Shown piece by piece: positions 17,600 through 25,721 of a DNA stretch of 64,000 bases (positions are counted from its first letter, which is position 1; each line of letters starts with the position of its first letter). A program made the translations under genes and the position numbers. Source of the stretch: Levilactobacillus tangyuanensis (lineage in GTDB: Bacteria; Bacillota; Bacilli; Lactobacillales; Lactobacillaceae); NCBI RefSeq assembly GCF_003946545.1, contig NZ_RHOA01000001.1:124001-188000 (forward strand). The letters run 5' to 3'. The notes under the pieces are model-generated. The model saw nothing but the letters and a program-made list of their open reading frames with translations, was not told the origin of the DNA and made no database searches.

Positions 17600-18550
17600 A
17601 TGAAAGCCATTGTGGTGCGTCATCCAGGAGGACCTGAGGTTCTTGAATACACGGAGGTTCCCCGTCCGACCGTTAAACCGGGGTGGTCATTGGTCGAAGT
17701 GAAAGGCCGTGGGGTCAATCATTCGGAAATCTTTACCCGGGATGGCGAGTCTCCTAGCGTTAAGTTTCCCCGTATCTTAGGGATTGAAGCCGTTGGCGTC
17801 ATCGCTGACACCACGAATGCCGAACGCCTGCCGGTTGGTCAGAAAGTGGTGACCTTCATGGGCGAAATGGGCCGGGCTTATGACGGGGGCTATGCCGAAT
17901 ACGCCTTAATTCCAAATGAGCAACTTTTTCCGGTAACGACCGACCTATCCTGGTCCGATCTGGCGGCGGTTCCTGAAACGTACTATACGGCCTACGGGGC
18001 CCTGGAAGGTTTACAGCTCCATGACGGCGATACGATGCTGGTTCGTGGTGGCACGAGTGGTGTTGGGGTAGCGGCCGCTAAACTGGCGCATGCCATGGCA
18101 TCAGTGACGGTTACCGGTAGCACGAGATCCCTGGCCAAACGCGACCAATTGCTGGCGGCCGGGTTTGATCAGGTCGTTCTAGACCAAGATGGTCAACTGC
18201 CGACGGGACAACGCTACGATAAGATTCTTGAATTGATTGGTGCGGCAACGGTTCCCGAGTCGCTCCAGCATTTAAATCCAGCAGGAATTGTGAGTGCCAC
18301 CGGTGAGTTGGGTGGCCAGTGGGGACTGCAAGACTTTGAACCCGTCGAGAAGATCCCTAGCAATACCTATTTGACGGCGTTTCATTCGGGCAATATTGAT
18401 GAGCACCGAATTCAGGCGTTATTTAAGTTGATCGACGATCATGACATCGACGTCAGCCCAGTGAAGGTCTTTGGGCTGAAGGACATGCAAGCGGCGCATG
18501 AGTATCTGGCCAGTCATCGGAGCTTTGGCAAAGTCGTGGTTCTTTCCTAA
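17600..18550 (+). CDS. Zinc-free NADPH:quinone oxidoreductase-like MDR protein
   Basis: This 316-residue medium-chain dehydrogenase/reductase has the GroES-like N-terminal fold (KAIVVRHPGGPEVLEYTEV, GRGVNHSEIFTRDGESPSVK) and a Rossmann motif RGGTSGVGVAAAKLAHA. Catalytic-zinc Cys/His ligands are absent, as in quinone reductases. It lies 15 bases after the EgtU-like gene and is probably cotranscribed. Of two adjacent ATG codons, 17600 has better spacing from GGGAGGG. A paralogue with matching blocks (GGSPSVKFPR, LFPV, NFYTAIGALK) starts at 63304. Physiological substrate is unknown; quinones or enals are typical. Confidence 0.83.
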   Translation: MKAIVVRHPGGPEVLEYTEVPRPTVKPGWSLVEVKGRGVNHSEIFTRDGESPSVKFPRILGIEAVGVIADTTNAERLPVGQKVVTFMGEMGRAYDGGYAEYALIPNEQLFPVTTDLSWSDLAAVPETYYTAYGALEGLQLHDGDTMLVRGGTSGVGVAAAKLAHAMASVTVTGSTRSLAKRDQLLAAGFDQVVLDQDGQLPTGQRYDKILELIGAATVPESLQHLNPAGIVSATGELGGQWGLQDFEPVEKIPSNTYLTAFHSGNIDEHRIQALFKLIDDHDIDVSPVKVFGLKDMQAAHEYLASHRSFGKVVVLS

Positions 18551-18558
18551 AATAGGTC

Positions 18559-18587
18559 TTGACAATTATGAGAACCAAGCATAATAT
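18559..18587 (+). promoter_or_regulatory. Promoter of the T-box leader
   Basis: TTGACA (18559-18564), a 17-base spacer and TAATAT (18582-18587) lie just upstream of the T-box stem I. Confidence 0.65.
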
Positions 18588-18617
18588 TATCACTAATTTC
18601 TAATTAATCTGTCATAA

Positions 18618-18880
18618 ATCAGCTAGGAGAAGAGTAGTGACGACGCCATTGTCCAGTGAGCCCGGTCAAGTGAAAACGGGTCTGTGGTTCGTCATGAAGA
18701 TGAGCTCCCAATAGCTATCAAGTGGTTGAAGCTACTTGATCGGTAGGAACCGTTAGCTTTCCGGGTATCAATAGGTACCGTTGAGGCAAGGCCTGTGAGG
18801 ACTTTGTGAATTAGGGTGGTAAAACGACGCGTTCGTCCCTTGAACTAAGCAATTAGTTCAGGGGATGGGCGCGTTTTTTT
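18618..18880 (+). promoter_or_regulatory. T-box riboswitch, probably tRNA-Met specific
   Basis: Stem I carries GGAG/CTCC and TGACGA/TCGTCA helices (18626-18641 with 18689-18707) around an AGTA-containing specifier loop. The antiterminator T-box sequence AGGGTGGTA is at 18813-18821, with TGGT matching a tRNA ending ACCA. The competing terminator spans 18827-18880: ACGCG, TCCC and TGAACTAA pair with TTAGTTCA, GGGA and CGCGT, followed by seven T. ATG at 18700-18702, followed by A, is the best specifier codon, in line with the methionine gene downstream. Uncharged tRNA-Met would open the leader. Confidence 0.85.
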
Positions 18881-18924
18881 CTGGTTAACGATGGATTGAT
18901 GGGAAAGGTGGGTTAGGTGACGGT

Positions 18925-19060
18925 GGTCGCTGCCTCGCTGGACTGACAACGGTCAGACCGAGGGTGGCAATGACCTGATTCCCTGAGACGTTTGGCGGTG
19001 CACGCCAAACGACCGAAGGAAAATGGGTGCATTCCGGCAGGTGCGGTGAGGACCGCTGCC
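18925..19060 (+). other. Three further hairpins between the T-box and the MetE-family gene
   Basis: The rest of the leader (18881-19138) has no gene. It holds GGTC...GACC enclosing TGCC/GGCA and CTGAC-aacg-GTCAG (18925-18975), a perfect 9-bp hairpin CGTTTGGCG/CGCCAAACG (18989-19011), and GGCA...GCGGT-gagg-ACCGC-TGCC (19036-19060). None has a U tract. The role is unknown. Confidence 0.5.
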
Positions 19061-19138
19061 AGTCGAACGCAGGCAGGCATCGTTGCTTCATCTCAATTGG
19101 CTGTCCGGATGCTTGTGATTATTTAGGAGGAATGATTA

Positions 19139-20266
19139 ATGACGACAACAACTAAAATTCAGTACCCTTACCGTTATGATGTCGTGGGGAGCTTATTACG
19201 ACCAGCAGCCTTAAAAGAGGCCCGCGCCCAATTTGCCCAGGGAACACTGACCGCCGAACAGCTTCAGACCGTTCAGTACCGTGAGACGCAGCGGGTGGTC
19301 AACGAACAGGTTCAGATTGGCCTTCGCGACGTCACCGATGGCGAGTTCAATCGGAGCTGGTGGCATCTCGACTTTCTCTGGGGACTAACTGGGGTTGGTC
19401 ACTATGATTATCAGCAGAGCTATAAATTTCATGGGCGTAAAACACGAACGGATAACGCCGATCTGGTGGGTAAGATCGCCTATAATCCGGATCATCCATT
19501 CTTCAAGAGTTTTCAGTACTTGCAGACACTGGTACCAGATGATGTCCTGGTCAAGCAGACGATCCCGTCACCAACGATGCTCTTCCGTGACAATCGGAGC
19601 GACAACTGGCACGACTTCTATCCAACCTGGGAGGCTTATCTAGATGATCTAGCAACGGCCTACCATGAGACAATCCAACATTTCTATGACCTCGGGTGTC
19701 GTTATCTACAATTGGATGATACGACCTGGGCCTTCCTGATTAGCCAACTGAATGCCACTAAGGATGACGCGGCCGCCCATCAAAAGTTCGTCGATTTGGC
19801 AACGGATGCTGTGCGCGTGATCAACCAATTGTTGGCCGGATTGCCGGATGACTTGACCATCACCACGCATATCTGTCGGGGAAACTTCAAGTCGACCTAC
19901 CTCTTCTCCGGCGGGTATGACGACATTGCCGACTACCTGGGTCAATTACACTATGACGGCCTATTCCTGGAGTATGACAGCGACCGTTCCGGCGATTTCA
20001 GTCCGTTGAAACGGATCTGGAACGGCGACACCAATAAGCGCCTGATCCTGGGATTAATCACGTCAAAATTCCCCGAATTAGAGGACGTCGCCGCCGTGGA
20101 GGCTCGGATTCGGGACGCCGCCAAGCAGGTTCCGCTAGTTAACCTGGGGCTGTCAACCCAATGTGGGTTTGCGTCCACTGAAGAAGGCAATCAGTTAACC
20201 GAAGACCAACAATGGGCCAAGCTGAAGCTCGTTAAGCAGATCGCGGATGACATTTGGTCAGACTAA
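19139..20266 (+). CDS. MetE C-terminal-like (YxjG/YxjH type) methyltransferase
   Basis: This 375-residue protein belongs to the cobalamin-independent methionine synthase catalytic-domain family, lacking the MetE N-terminal half. Motifs are RYDVVGSLLRP, LRDVTDGEFNRSWWHLDF, QLDDTTWAF, zinc-site residues HICRGNF and a final Cys in LSTQCGFAS. It probably methylates homocysteine or a related thiol to give methionine from a small methyl donor. GGAGGAAT precedes the ATG. Control by the upstream Met T-box ties expression to methionyl-tRNA supply, which supports a methionine role. Confidence 0.87.
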   Translation: MTTTTKIQYPYRYDVVGSLLRPAALKEARAQFAQGTLTAEQLQTVQYRETQRVVNEQVQIGLRDVTDGEFNRSWWHLDFLWGLTGVGHYDYQQSYKFHGRKTRTDNADLVGKIAYNPDHPFFKSFQYLQTLVPDDVLVKQTIPSPTMLFRDNRSDNWHDFYPTWEAYLDDLATAYHETIQHFYDLGCRYLQLDDTTWAFLISQLNATKDDAAAHQKFVDLATDAVRVINQLLAGLPDDLTITTHICRGNFKSTYLFSGGYDDIADYLGQLHYDGLFLEYDSDRSGDFSPLKRIWNGDTNKRLILGLITSKFPELEDVAAVEARIRDAAKQVPLVNLGLSTQCGFASTEEGNQLTEDQQWAKLKLVKQIADDIWSD

Positions 20267-20278
20267 GCAGAAAGCCTT

Positions 20279-20436
20279 GGACAAAACCCCAGATTCATTT
20301 TTCGTGTACCCATCTATATGGTCGAAACGTGCGAAAAAAGGCACCCGGTTCCGCTTAAAACTGCTAACCAAACAATCCAAGACCAGGATTATTCGGTTAG
20401 CAGCCTTAATGCTCGCCGGCTAACCGCCTTTTGTCC
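20279..20436. repeat. Inverted-repeat element in the MetE-GDPD gap
   Basis: The gap 20267-20578 has no gene. GGACAAAA (20279-20286) and TTTTGTCC (20429-20436) form outer arms. Inside lies a strong hairpin: CTGCTAACC (20361-20369) with GGTTAGCAG (20395-20403), plus an inner AATCC/GGATT pair. The right edge, read on the minus strand as GAGAGTGGGACAAAA, resembles a short extragenic motif common near lactobacillar gene ends. It may be a dispersed non-coding repeat; copy number cannot be seen here. Confidence 0.4.
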
Positions 20437-20578
20437 CACTCTCGTTTATAGTCGTTAGATTTACGGCAATTTTACACAGACTAAATGACTTCGATACGGT
20501 AGACGGGTAGACTGGAAGTAATCTTAGGGGTGCAGCTGAATGGCTTGGCGGCATGCTAGTTAGGCAGGAGAGGGAATA

Positions 20579-21274
20579 ATGACAGGAAAGACGTTAGTGT
20601 TTGGGCATCGGGGTTATCCAGAGAAGTTTCCAGAGAATTCAATGGCGGGGTTCACGTATGCCGTCGAACACGGCATCGAGGGCATCGAGTTTGATGTTCA
20701 TTTGACGAAGGATTTGGTCCCCGTCATCATGCATGACGAGCGGATCAACCGGACCACGGATGGTCGTGGCCGGATCATGGACTATACGTTGGCCGAATTA
20801 CGGCAATTTCACTTGGCCAATCAGGCTGCGGTGCCGACGCTGGCGGAGTTCTTAAAGCTCGTTAGCCATCGCGATGTCCAATTGAATCTGGAATTAAAGA
20901 CGGATAAGCTCCAGTACCCCGGCATTGAGAAAATTGTTCTGGCGATGGTTCACGCCACCCCATTGGAACATCCCGTCATTTTTTCATCGTTTCATTTACC
21001 CACCCTCAAGCGGTGCCAAGCATTAGCCCCTGATGAAAGTTACTGTTGGCTAACGGATAAGCCCGTGGTGAATGCGGCGGCGTTGGTCGAGAATGAACAT
21101 CTTGCCGGATTACATTTGAGCCGGTATCAAGACGATGTGCCAGTTGCCGAACGGATTTGGACGGTCGACGACCCCAAGTTGGCTCAGCAGTTGTTTGAAA
21201 AACACATTGCCGGAATCTTTACCGATGATTTTGTGACCATGACGGCCTTACGGGACCGCTTGCTAAACTTATAA
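20579..21274 (+). CDS. Glycerophosphodiester phosphodiesterase
   Basis: This 231-residue cytosolic TIM-barrel enzyme hydrolyses glycerophosphodiesters to glycerol-3-phosphate and an alcohol. The GDPD signature is visible: FGHRGYPEKFPENSMAGF (catalytic His, Glu-Asn), EFDVHLTKD (metal ligands Glu/Asp), VIMHDERINRTTDG (second His), and LNLELKTDK. No signal peptide is present, so it acts inside the cell. Single gene with GGAGAGG before the ATG and a strong terminator after it. Confidence 0.9.
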   Translation: MTGKTLVFGHRGYPEKFPENSMAGFTYAVEHGIEGIEFDVHLTKDLVPVIMHDERINRTTDGRGRIMDYTLAELRQFHLANQAAVPTLAEFLKLVSHRDVQLNLELKTDKLQYPGIEKIVLAMVHATPLEHPVIFSSFHLPTLKRCQALAPDESYCWLTDKPVVNAAALVENEHLAGLHLSRYQDDVPVAERIWTVDDPKLAQQLFEKHIAGIFTDDFVTMTALRDRLLNL

Positions 21275-21308
21275 AAAAAGCCGTTGCGGACAACCGCAAC
21301 GGCTTTTA
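21273..21308. terminator. Terminator between GDPD and FMN reductase genes
   Basis: A perfect stem AAAAGCCGTTGCGG / CCGCAACGGCTTTT with a 4-base ACAA loop serves both convergent genes. Confidence 0.9.
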
Positions 21309-21320
21309 AAGTGGGTTCAT

Positions 21321-21875
21321 TTAGTCACCGAGTCGATGGACAAACTCTGCGCCCAGCTGATTAGCGTCAAATTCGTAAGGGGCCAATGCGGCCGCCGGGT
21401 CAATGAAGTGACCAGTCTCGTTCAAGTCGGGTTTCTTCAAATCGATTCGGAGGTTGTTGGTCATGATGGGCATCTTTAGTCCCCGAACGACGAGCTGCAT
21501 GCCGAGGGCGGCCTGAAAACCACCGTGACCACCGTAGGAGACTAGACTGACGGGCTTACCGCGCCATTCGGCGTATAAGGTGTCGAGGGCATTCTTTAAG
21601 GGTGCCGGATAACCCCAATTGTACTGTGGGAACAACAGGATAAAGCCATCGTACCCTTGAATCAAGGCGCTCCAGGCCTTGGTGTGGTCCAGTTGATAGT
21701 TGCCATCGGAAGGCATGGCTTCTTCGTCTAAGAATGGCAGGTTAATGGTCTTTAAGTCAATGAGATCGACGGTTAGACCAGGTTGCGTCACGCGAGCTTG
21801 TAACCAGCTGGCGATGCTGGGGCTGATGCGGCTTGGTCGGGTAGAGCCAATGATTAAACCGATTTTCTTTGTCAT
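21321..21875 (-). CDS. NADPH-dependent FMN reductase
   Basis: The 184-residue flavodoxin-fold oxidoreductase has the FMN phosphate loop IGLIIGSTRPSRISPSIASW and the family motif FPQYNWGYPAPLKNALD, with SYGGHGGFQA near the third flavin loop. It reduces FMN, quinones or azo compounds with NAD(P)H. AAGGAGA precedes the ATG at 21875. It is transcribed divergently from a MarR regulator across 76 bases and is very probably that regulator's target. Confidence 0.88.
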   Translation of the reverse strand: MTKKIGLIIGSTRPSRISPSIASWLQARVTQPGLTVDLIDLKTINLPFLDEEAMPSDGNYQLDHTKAWSALIQGYDGFILLFPQYNWGYPAPLKNALDTLYAEWRGKPVSLVSYGGHGGFQAALGMQLVVRGLKMPIMTNNLRIDLKKPDLNETGHFIDPAAALAPYEFDANQLGAEFVHRLGD

Positions 21876-21905
21876 AAGTGATCTCCTTTTTAAGTTTATT
21901 TATTG

Positions 21906-21918
21906 GTGCAACATGCAC
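21906..21918. promoter_or_regulatory. Palindromic operator GTGCA-aca-TGCAC
   Basis: A perfect 5-3-5 palindrome sits 3 bases downstream of the -10 box of the FMN reductase promoter, over its start site, and about 20 bases upstream of the marR -10 box. It is a likely MarR-family binding site. Confidence 0.55.
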
Positions 21919-21920
21919 AT

Positions 21921-21949
21921 ATTATAGCTTGAATCTGGTATAATAACAA
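21921..21949 (-). promoter_or_regulatory. Promoter of the FMN reductase gene
   Basis: On the minus strand TTGTTA (21949-21944) and TATAAT (21926-21921) have a 17-base spacer. The -35 box overlaps the marR -10 box. Confidence 0.7.
21939..21944 (+). promoter_or_regulatory. -10 box of the marR gene, suggesting a leaderless transcript
   Basis: TATAAT ends 7 bases before the marR ATG and no ribosome binding site lies between, so transcription should begin at or next to the start codon. Confidence 0.55.
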
Positions 21950-21951
21950 CT

Positions 21952-22383
21952 ATGGATAATGAAATCTTTGAAGCCTTATTTGAAATTGTGACGTTTTTCA
22001 ATCAACCCCAACAGGACCGTGACTTGTTGAAGCGAGCGGAAATCTCCTTAGAACCGGCCGCTCTACCCATTATTGTTCGGGCAGGCCGGCAACCGGAGAT
22101 CAGCATTGGTGAACTGGCTAATCAGATTGGTCGGAATCACTCGTCCGTCAGCCGTCAAGTTGATAAGTTGGTCAAAGCAGGATGGCTCATGGAGGTAGAG
22201 CGGCGGGACCAGCGAATTCGACGAGTAACGTTAAGCCAACAGGGGCAGCGAGCCTTATTGCAAGTGAAGGTTGCCAGGGAAGCCGCTTTCCGCCAACGCC
22301 TAGCGGACTATTCTGATGCGGATCGTTCGGAATTGGCGCGAGTCTTACAGCGATTGGCCGCAACATTAAATGAACGCGGTTAA
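21952..22383 (+). CDS. MarR family transcriptional regulator
   Basis: The 143-residue protein has the MarR winged helix-turn-helix: ISIGELANQIGRNHSSVSRQ is the DNA-binding helix pair, followed by LVKAGWLMEVERRDQRIRRV (wing). No Shine-Dalgarno sequence precedes the ATG, which lies 7 bases after a TATAAT box; alternative starts downstream would cut the dimerisation helix. It is divergent to an FMN reductase and probably represses it in response to an electrophile or oxidant. There is no conserved Cys, so the signal may be a ligand rather than thiol oxidation. Confidence 0.86.
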   Translation: MDNEIFEALFEIVTFFNQPQQDRDLLKRAEISLEPAALPIIVRAGRQPEISIGELANQIGRNHSSVSRQVDKLVKAGWLMEVERRDQRIRRVTLSQQGQRALLQVKVAREAAFRQRLADYSDADRSELARVLQRLAATLNERG

Positions 22384-22385
22384 CT

Positions 22386-22425
22386 AAAAAACAGAGTCGA
22401 GGGATTTCCTCAACTCTGTTTTTTG
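22386..22425 (+). terminator. Terminator after marR
   Basis: AAAACAGAGT, GAGG / CCTC, ACTCTGTTTT form a strong hairpin ending in six T. Confidence 0.85.
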
Positions 22426-22457
22426 TGTCGACCTTTAGTCGAAAAAAGGCCAAAAAA

Positions 22458-22508
22458 ATTAACCCGATTGAATCGAACTGGGATTTAGTCTGATTCAAGC
22501 GGGTTAAT
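22458..22508. repeat. 17-bp imperfect inverted repeat
   Basis: ATTAACCCG-a-TTGAATC (22458-22474) pairs with GATTCAA-g-CGGGTTAAT (22492-22508), with one mismatch and a 17-base loop. No U tract follows. Its purpose is unclear. Confidence 0.5.
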
Positions 22509-22835
22509 CGATATATTTTGAGGACAGGCCAGGTCAAGGCATTTTCCGGGTACCCTGACGGCGGTCATCAAAAAAGCTTTAGTTTGTCGTCTGTTTGTTA
22601 AGCAATTGTTTTACGACACCTTTACTATAACAAAGAAATCAAGGCCAATGGGCGATTCTGGCGATTTGTAATATTACAAATTTACTGGGTCGGTTTATTC
22701 GGTTGACAGTGATCAATGATCGTGATGATTGGGCAAAAGCGATCCGGTCGAGTCAGAAGGTTCGGTTGGCTTACTATTTAAGATGAGGACAATTTTTCGA
22801 CCGCTGAAAAGGGTTCTTAAACTAACTCATGAAAT

Positions 22836-22853
22836 TGTTTTCAGCTGAAAACA
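22836..22853. promoter_or_regulatory. 18-bp perfect palindrome, candidate operator for the phn operon
   Basis: TGTTTTCAGCTGAAAACA is a perfect palindrome. Further TGTTTTCA/TGAAAA half-sites lie at about 22804 and 22869, and an extended -10 box (TGGTATAGT, -10 at 22884-22889) follows. The gap 22384-23138 holds no supported gene. Confidence 0.5.
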
Positions 22854-23062
22854 GATAAATCCGGGCTTGTTTTCAACAATTGGTATAGTTTTCTCAACGA
22901 ATGGCGAACAGGTTGGCAGATTAAAGTTATATACAATGGATGGATGGCAAATGTCTAATGGAAAGAAAAGTTTATCGTTTAGGTTTTACGGTTTACCTGG
23001 CGGTGGATTAACGAATCTTCAATTATAAATATTCTAATTGCGAACTTTACGGAAAATTCTTG

Positions 23063-23090
23063 TTGTAAAAGTTCTTTTTCCTGCTAGAAT
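23063..23090 (+). promoter_or_regulatory. Proximal promoter of the phn operon
   Basis: TTGTAA (23063-23068), a 16-base spacer and TAGAAT (23085-23090) lie about 50 bases before phnD. Confidence 0.45.
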
Positions 23091-23138
23091 TGTAATTGTT
23101 CGTGAGAGTCCAATACATATACCTGAGGAGTGAACTTG

Positions 23139-24080
23139 ATGCATTTACGAGGCAAGTGGAAGTTGCTTTTTACCGTCACAGCGTTATTGGTATTGCCAGC
23201 TTTACTGGTTGGCTGTGGGAAGAAAGATAGTAGTAAATCGAAGGGCTACACCCCTAAGAAACTAACTGTTGAATTTGTTCCGTCATCTAATGCAGGCACG
23301 ATTGAAGCAAAAGCTAAGCCACTTGAAGGCTTACTGAAGAAGGAATTGGGAATTCCGGTTAAGGTGAGCGTTTCAACCGACTACAATACGATTGTTGAAG
23401 CGATGGGTTCTAAGAAGGTTGACGTGGGTTACTTACCACCTGATGCCTATGTTCTGGCTCACAAGCAATATGGCGACAAGGTTTTGTTGCAAGCCCAACG
23501 ATTCGGTGTCAAGGAACCAAACGATGAAAATACCAAGAAGCTGGTTGACTATTACCGGGCACAAATCTTGGTTCGGGCCGATAGCGGCATTAAGTCGATC
23601 AAGGACCTGAAGGGCAAGAAGATTGCCGTTCAAGACACGACGTCAACTGCCGGATGGGTTTACCCAGCCGTTGAAATGCTGGACCATGGCGTCAATATTA
23701 ACAAGAACGGCATCAAGACCGTTCAAGTGAAGGGTCATGACCAAGGTGTTCTGTCCGTTTATAACAAGAACACGGATGCCGCCTTTGTTTTCCAAGGCGC
23801 TCGTAAGCTGGTTATGAATGACCAAAAGGACATCATGAAGAAGGTTGTGCCAATCTACACGACCGCTAAGATTCCTAACGATACGATTACGGTACGGGGC
23901 GACATGAGTGCTAAGTGGCAAAAGAAGATTGCCTCAGCATTTAAGGATATTGCGAAGACCAAGAAGGGTCATGACATTATCTCCAGTGTCTACTCACATG
24001 AAGGCTACACGGACTCCAAGGATAGTAACTTTGATATTATCCGGAAGTACGATAAGGAAGCCGCAAAGCTCGATAAATAA
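23139..24080 (+). CDS. phnD: Phosphonate/phosphite-type ABC transporter binding lipoprotein
   Basis: This 313-residue lipoprotein has a signal peptide ending in the lipobox LLVGC (Cys26), followed by the PhnD fold: LTVEFVPSSNAGTIEAKAKP, VDVGYLPPDAYVL, DLKGKKIAVQDTTSTAGWVY and DAAFVFQGA. It captures a phosph(on)ate-type ligand at the outer membrane face and hands it to the two PhnE permeases. ATG at 23139 follows GAGGAG; a TTG nine bases earlier overlaps that RBS. It heads a five-gene operon. Confidence 0.87.
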   Translation: MHLRGKWKLLFTVTALLVLPALLVGCGKKDSSKSKGYTPKKLTVEFVPSSNAGTIEAKAKPLEGLLKKELGIPVKVSVSTDYNTIVEAMGSKKVDVGYLPPDAYVLAHKQYGDKVLLQAQRFGVKEPNDENTKKLVDYYRAQILVRADSGIKSIKDLKGKKIAVQDTTSTAGWVYPAVEMLDHGVNINKNGIKTVQVKGHDQGVLSVYNKNTDAAFVFQGARKLVMNDQKDIMKKVVPIYTTAKIPNDTITVRGDMSAKWQKKIASAFKDIAKTKKGHDIISSVYSHEGYTDSKDSNFDIIRKYDKEAAKLDK

Positions 24081-24161
24081 TTAGTAATAATGACGATATC
24101 TGAAAGTAGCGGGGCAAGCTTGGATGAGCACCTGGCTACTTTTTTACGGGGGGCCTACGAA

Positions 24162-24914
24162 ATGGAACAAGCACCAATTATCAGTTTTAAACATGTTAGT
24201 AAAGTCTACAGTAACGGGACTGTTGGTCTGAAGGATATCGACTTTAGCATTCCCAAGGGTCAATTCTTAGTGGTGGTTGGCTTATCTGGTTCCGGTAAGA
24301 GTACCCTGATGCGGACGATTAACCGGATGCATGAGGTGACTGAGGGTGAAGTTTACGTCGAGAATGAAGCGGTCAGTGCCTATAAAGGACGTTCACTCCG
24401 CACTCTGCGGCGCCGGATCGGCATGATCTTCCAAAACTTTAACCTGATCAATCGCTCTAGTGTCGAAAAGAATGTTTTATCCGGGCGGGTCAGTTACTAC
24501 CCAACCTGGAAGAGTGTGATGGGTTTATTCAGCGCGGAGGATAAGCAAAAGGTAGTCACCTCATTGAATCGGGTCAACATGGCCGAAAAAATTTATGCAC
24601 GGGCAGATGAGCTGTCTGGTGGTCAGCAACAACGGGTCGCCATCGCGCGGACGTTAATGCAAGACCCCAAGATTATCCTAGCCGATGAACCCATCGCTTC
24701 CTTGGATCCCTTGACGACCAAAACCGTGATGGATATCTTGAAGCGTCTGAATCAGGAGGATGGGCTCACGGTCATTGTGAACCTGCACTCGGTGGAATTA
24801 GCCCGTGAATATGCCGACCGAATTGTGGGCCTGCGTGCCGGTGAATTGGTTTACGATGAACCAATTAGCGCCGTGACCGAGGCAGATCTGAATAAGATCT
24901 ACCAGGCCATTTAG
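24162..24914 (+). CDS. phnC: Phosphonate-type ABC transporter ATP-binding protein
   Basis: The 250-residue ATPase has Walker [11 protein letters not shown]-loop [13 protein letters not shown] (typical of PhnC), signature [12 protein letters not shown], and Walker [17 protein letters not shown] at 24162 gives the normal PhnC length and has GGGGGG upstream; an in-frame ATG at 24090 has no RBS and would add 24 residues that do not match the family. It energises PhnE1/PhnE2. Confidence 0.86.
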   Translation: MEQAPIISFKHVSKVYSNGTVGLKDIDFSIPKGQFLVVVGLSGSGKSTLMRTINRMHEVTEGEVYVENEAVSAYKGRSLRTLRRRIGMIFQNFNLINRSSVEKNVLSGRVSYYPTWKSVMGLFSAEDKQKVVTSLNRVNMAEKIYARADELSGGQQQRVAIARTLMQDPKIILADEPIASLDPLTTKTVMDILKRLNQEDGLTVIVNLHSVELAREYADRIVGLRAGELVYDEPISAVTEADLNKIYQAI

Positions 24915-24925
24915 GGGGCGCGACT

Positions 24926-25720
24926 ATGACAAATGCTAATCTGCCTCGTCGTTCCTGGATCCAACGCTGGCATGTTAAGGGATTCGGTTGGACGGCCTTG
25001 ATGGTTCTACTGCTCATTGGCTCCTCCAAGATGACCGACGTTAATGTTGGCATGTTCTTTAGCAACCTGGACCAATTTGCCGACTTAATTGTTCGGATGT
25101 CCAACCCAACCTGGGACTACCTGAGTGTGATCATCCAGCCCTTAATTGAAACGATTCAGATGGCCATCTTAGGGACGACCATCGGAACAATCTTTGCCAT
25201 TCCGTTTGCGTTGATGGCGGCGGGTAACCTGGTTCACAATAAATTTCTGCGGGGGTTCGACCGACTGGTCTTGGACCTGGTGCGGACGTTACCCGACTTG
25301 TTATTGGCAGCCATCTTCGTCGCGATCTTCGGGATTGGGTCGACGGCTGGGGTGATTACCCTGGCAATCTTCTCGTTCGGGATGATTTCGAAACTATTCT
25401 ATGAAGTGATTGAAACGATCGATATGGGACCGCTGGAGGCCATGGAGTCCGTGGGTGCCAGCAAGATTACCATCATTTGGTATGCCGTCCTACCGCAAAT
25501 TATGAATCAATTTGTCAGTTATTTTCTCTACACGTTGGAAATTAACGTGCGGGCCTCGACCGTCTTGGGGTACCTGGGTGCCGGTGGTATCGGGGTTTAC
25601 CTGCAACGGTCACTGAACGAATTCAACTATGGGGCGACCGCCGTCATTATCCTGGCAACCATCGTGGTGGTCTTGATCATTGATGGTATCAGTAACCACT
25701 TAAGGAGGGTGCTACTCTAA
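24926..25720 (+). CDS. phnE: Phosphonate-type ABC transporter permease 1
   Basis: This membrane protein of 264 residues has about six helices and the PhnE EAA loop (GPLEAMESVGASKITIIWYAVLPQ), and ends in LGYLGAGGIGVYLQRS, the usual PhnE signature. It begins 11 bases after phnC. It should form a heterodimer with the following permease. Confidence 0.86.
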   Translation: MTNANLPRRSWIQRWHVKGFGWTALMVLLLIGSSKMTDVNVGMFFSNLDQFADLIVRMSNPTWDYLSVIIQPLIETIQMAILGTTIGTIFAIPFALMAAGNLVHNKFLRGFDRLVLDLVRTLPDLLLAAIFVAIFGIGSTAGVITLAIFSFGMISKLFYEVIETIDMGPLEAMESVGASKITIIWYAVLPQIMNQFVSYFLYTLEINVRASTVLGYLGAGGIGVYLQRSLNEFNYGATAVIILATIVVVLIIDGISNHLRRVLL

Positions 25721-25721
25721 T

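Noticed and set aside
22936..23028. 30-codon frame MDGWQMSNGKK... upstream of phnD
   Set aside because: No Shine-Dalgarno sequence and no coding-like composition; it lies in the AT-rich promoter region.
24090..24161. Longer PhnC start at 24090
   Set aside because: No RBS and the added 24 residues lack similarity to PhnC N-termini.
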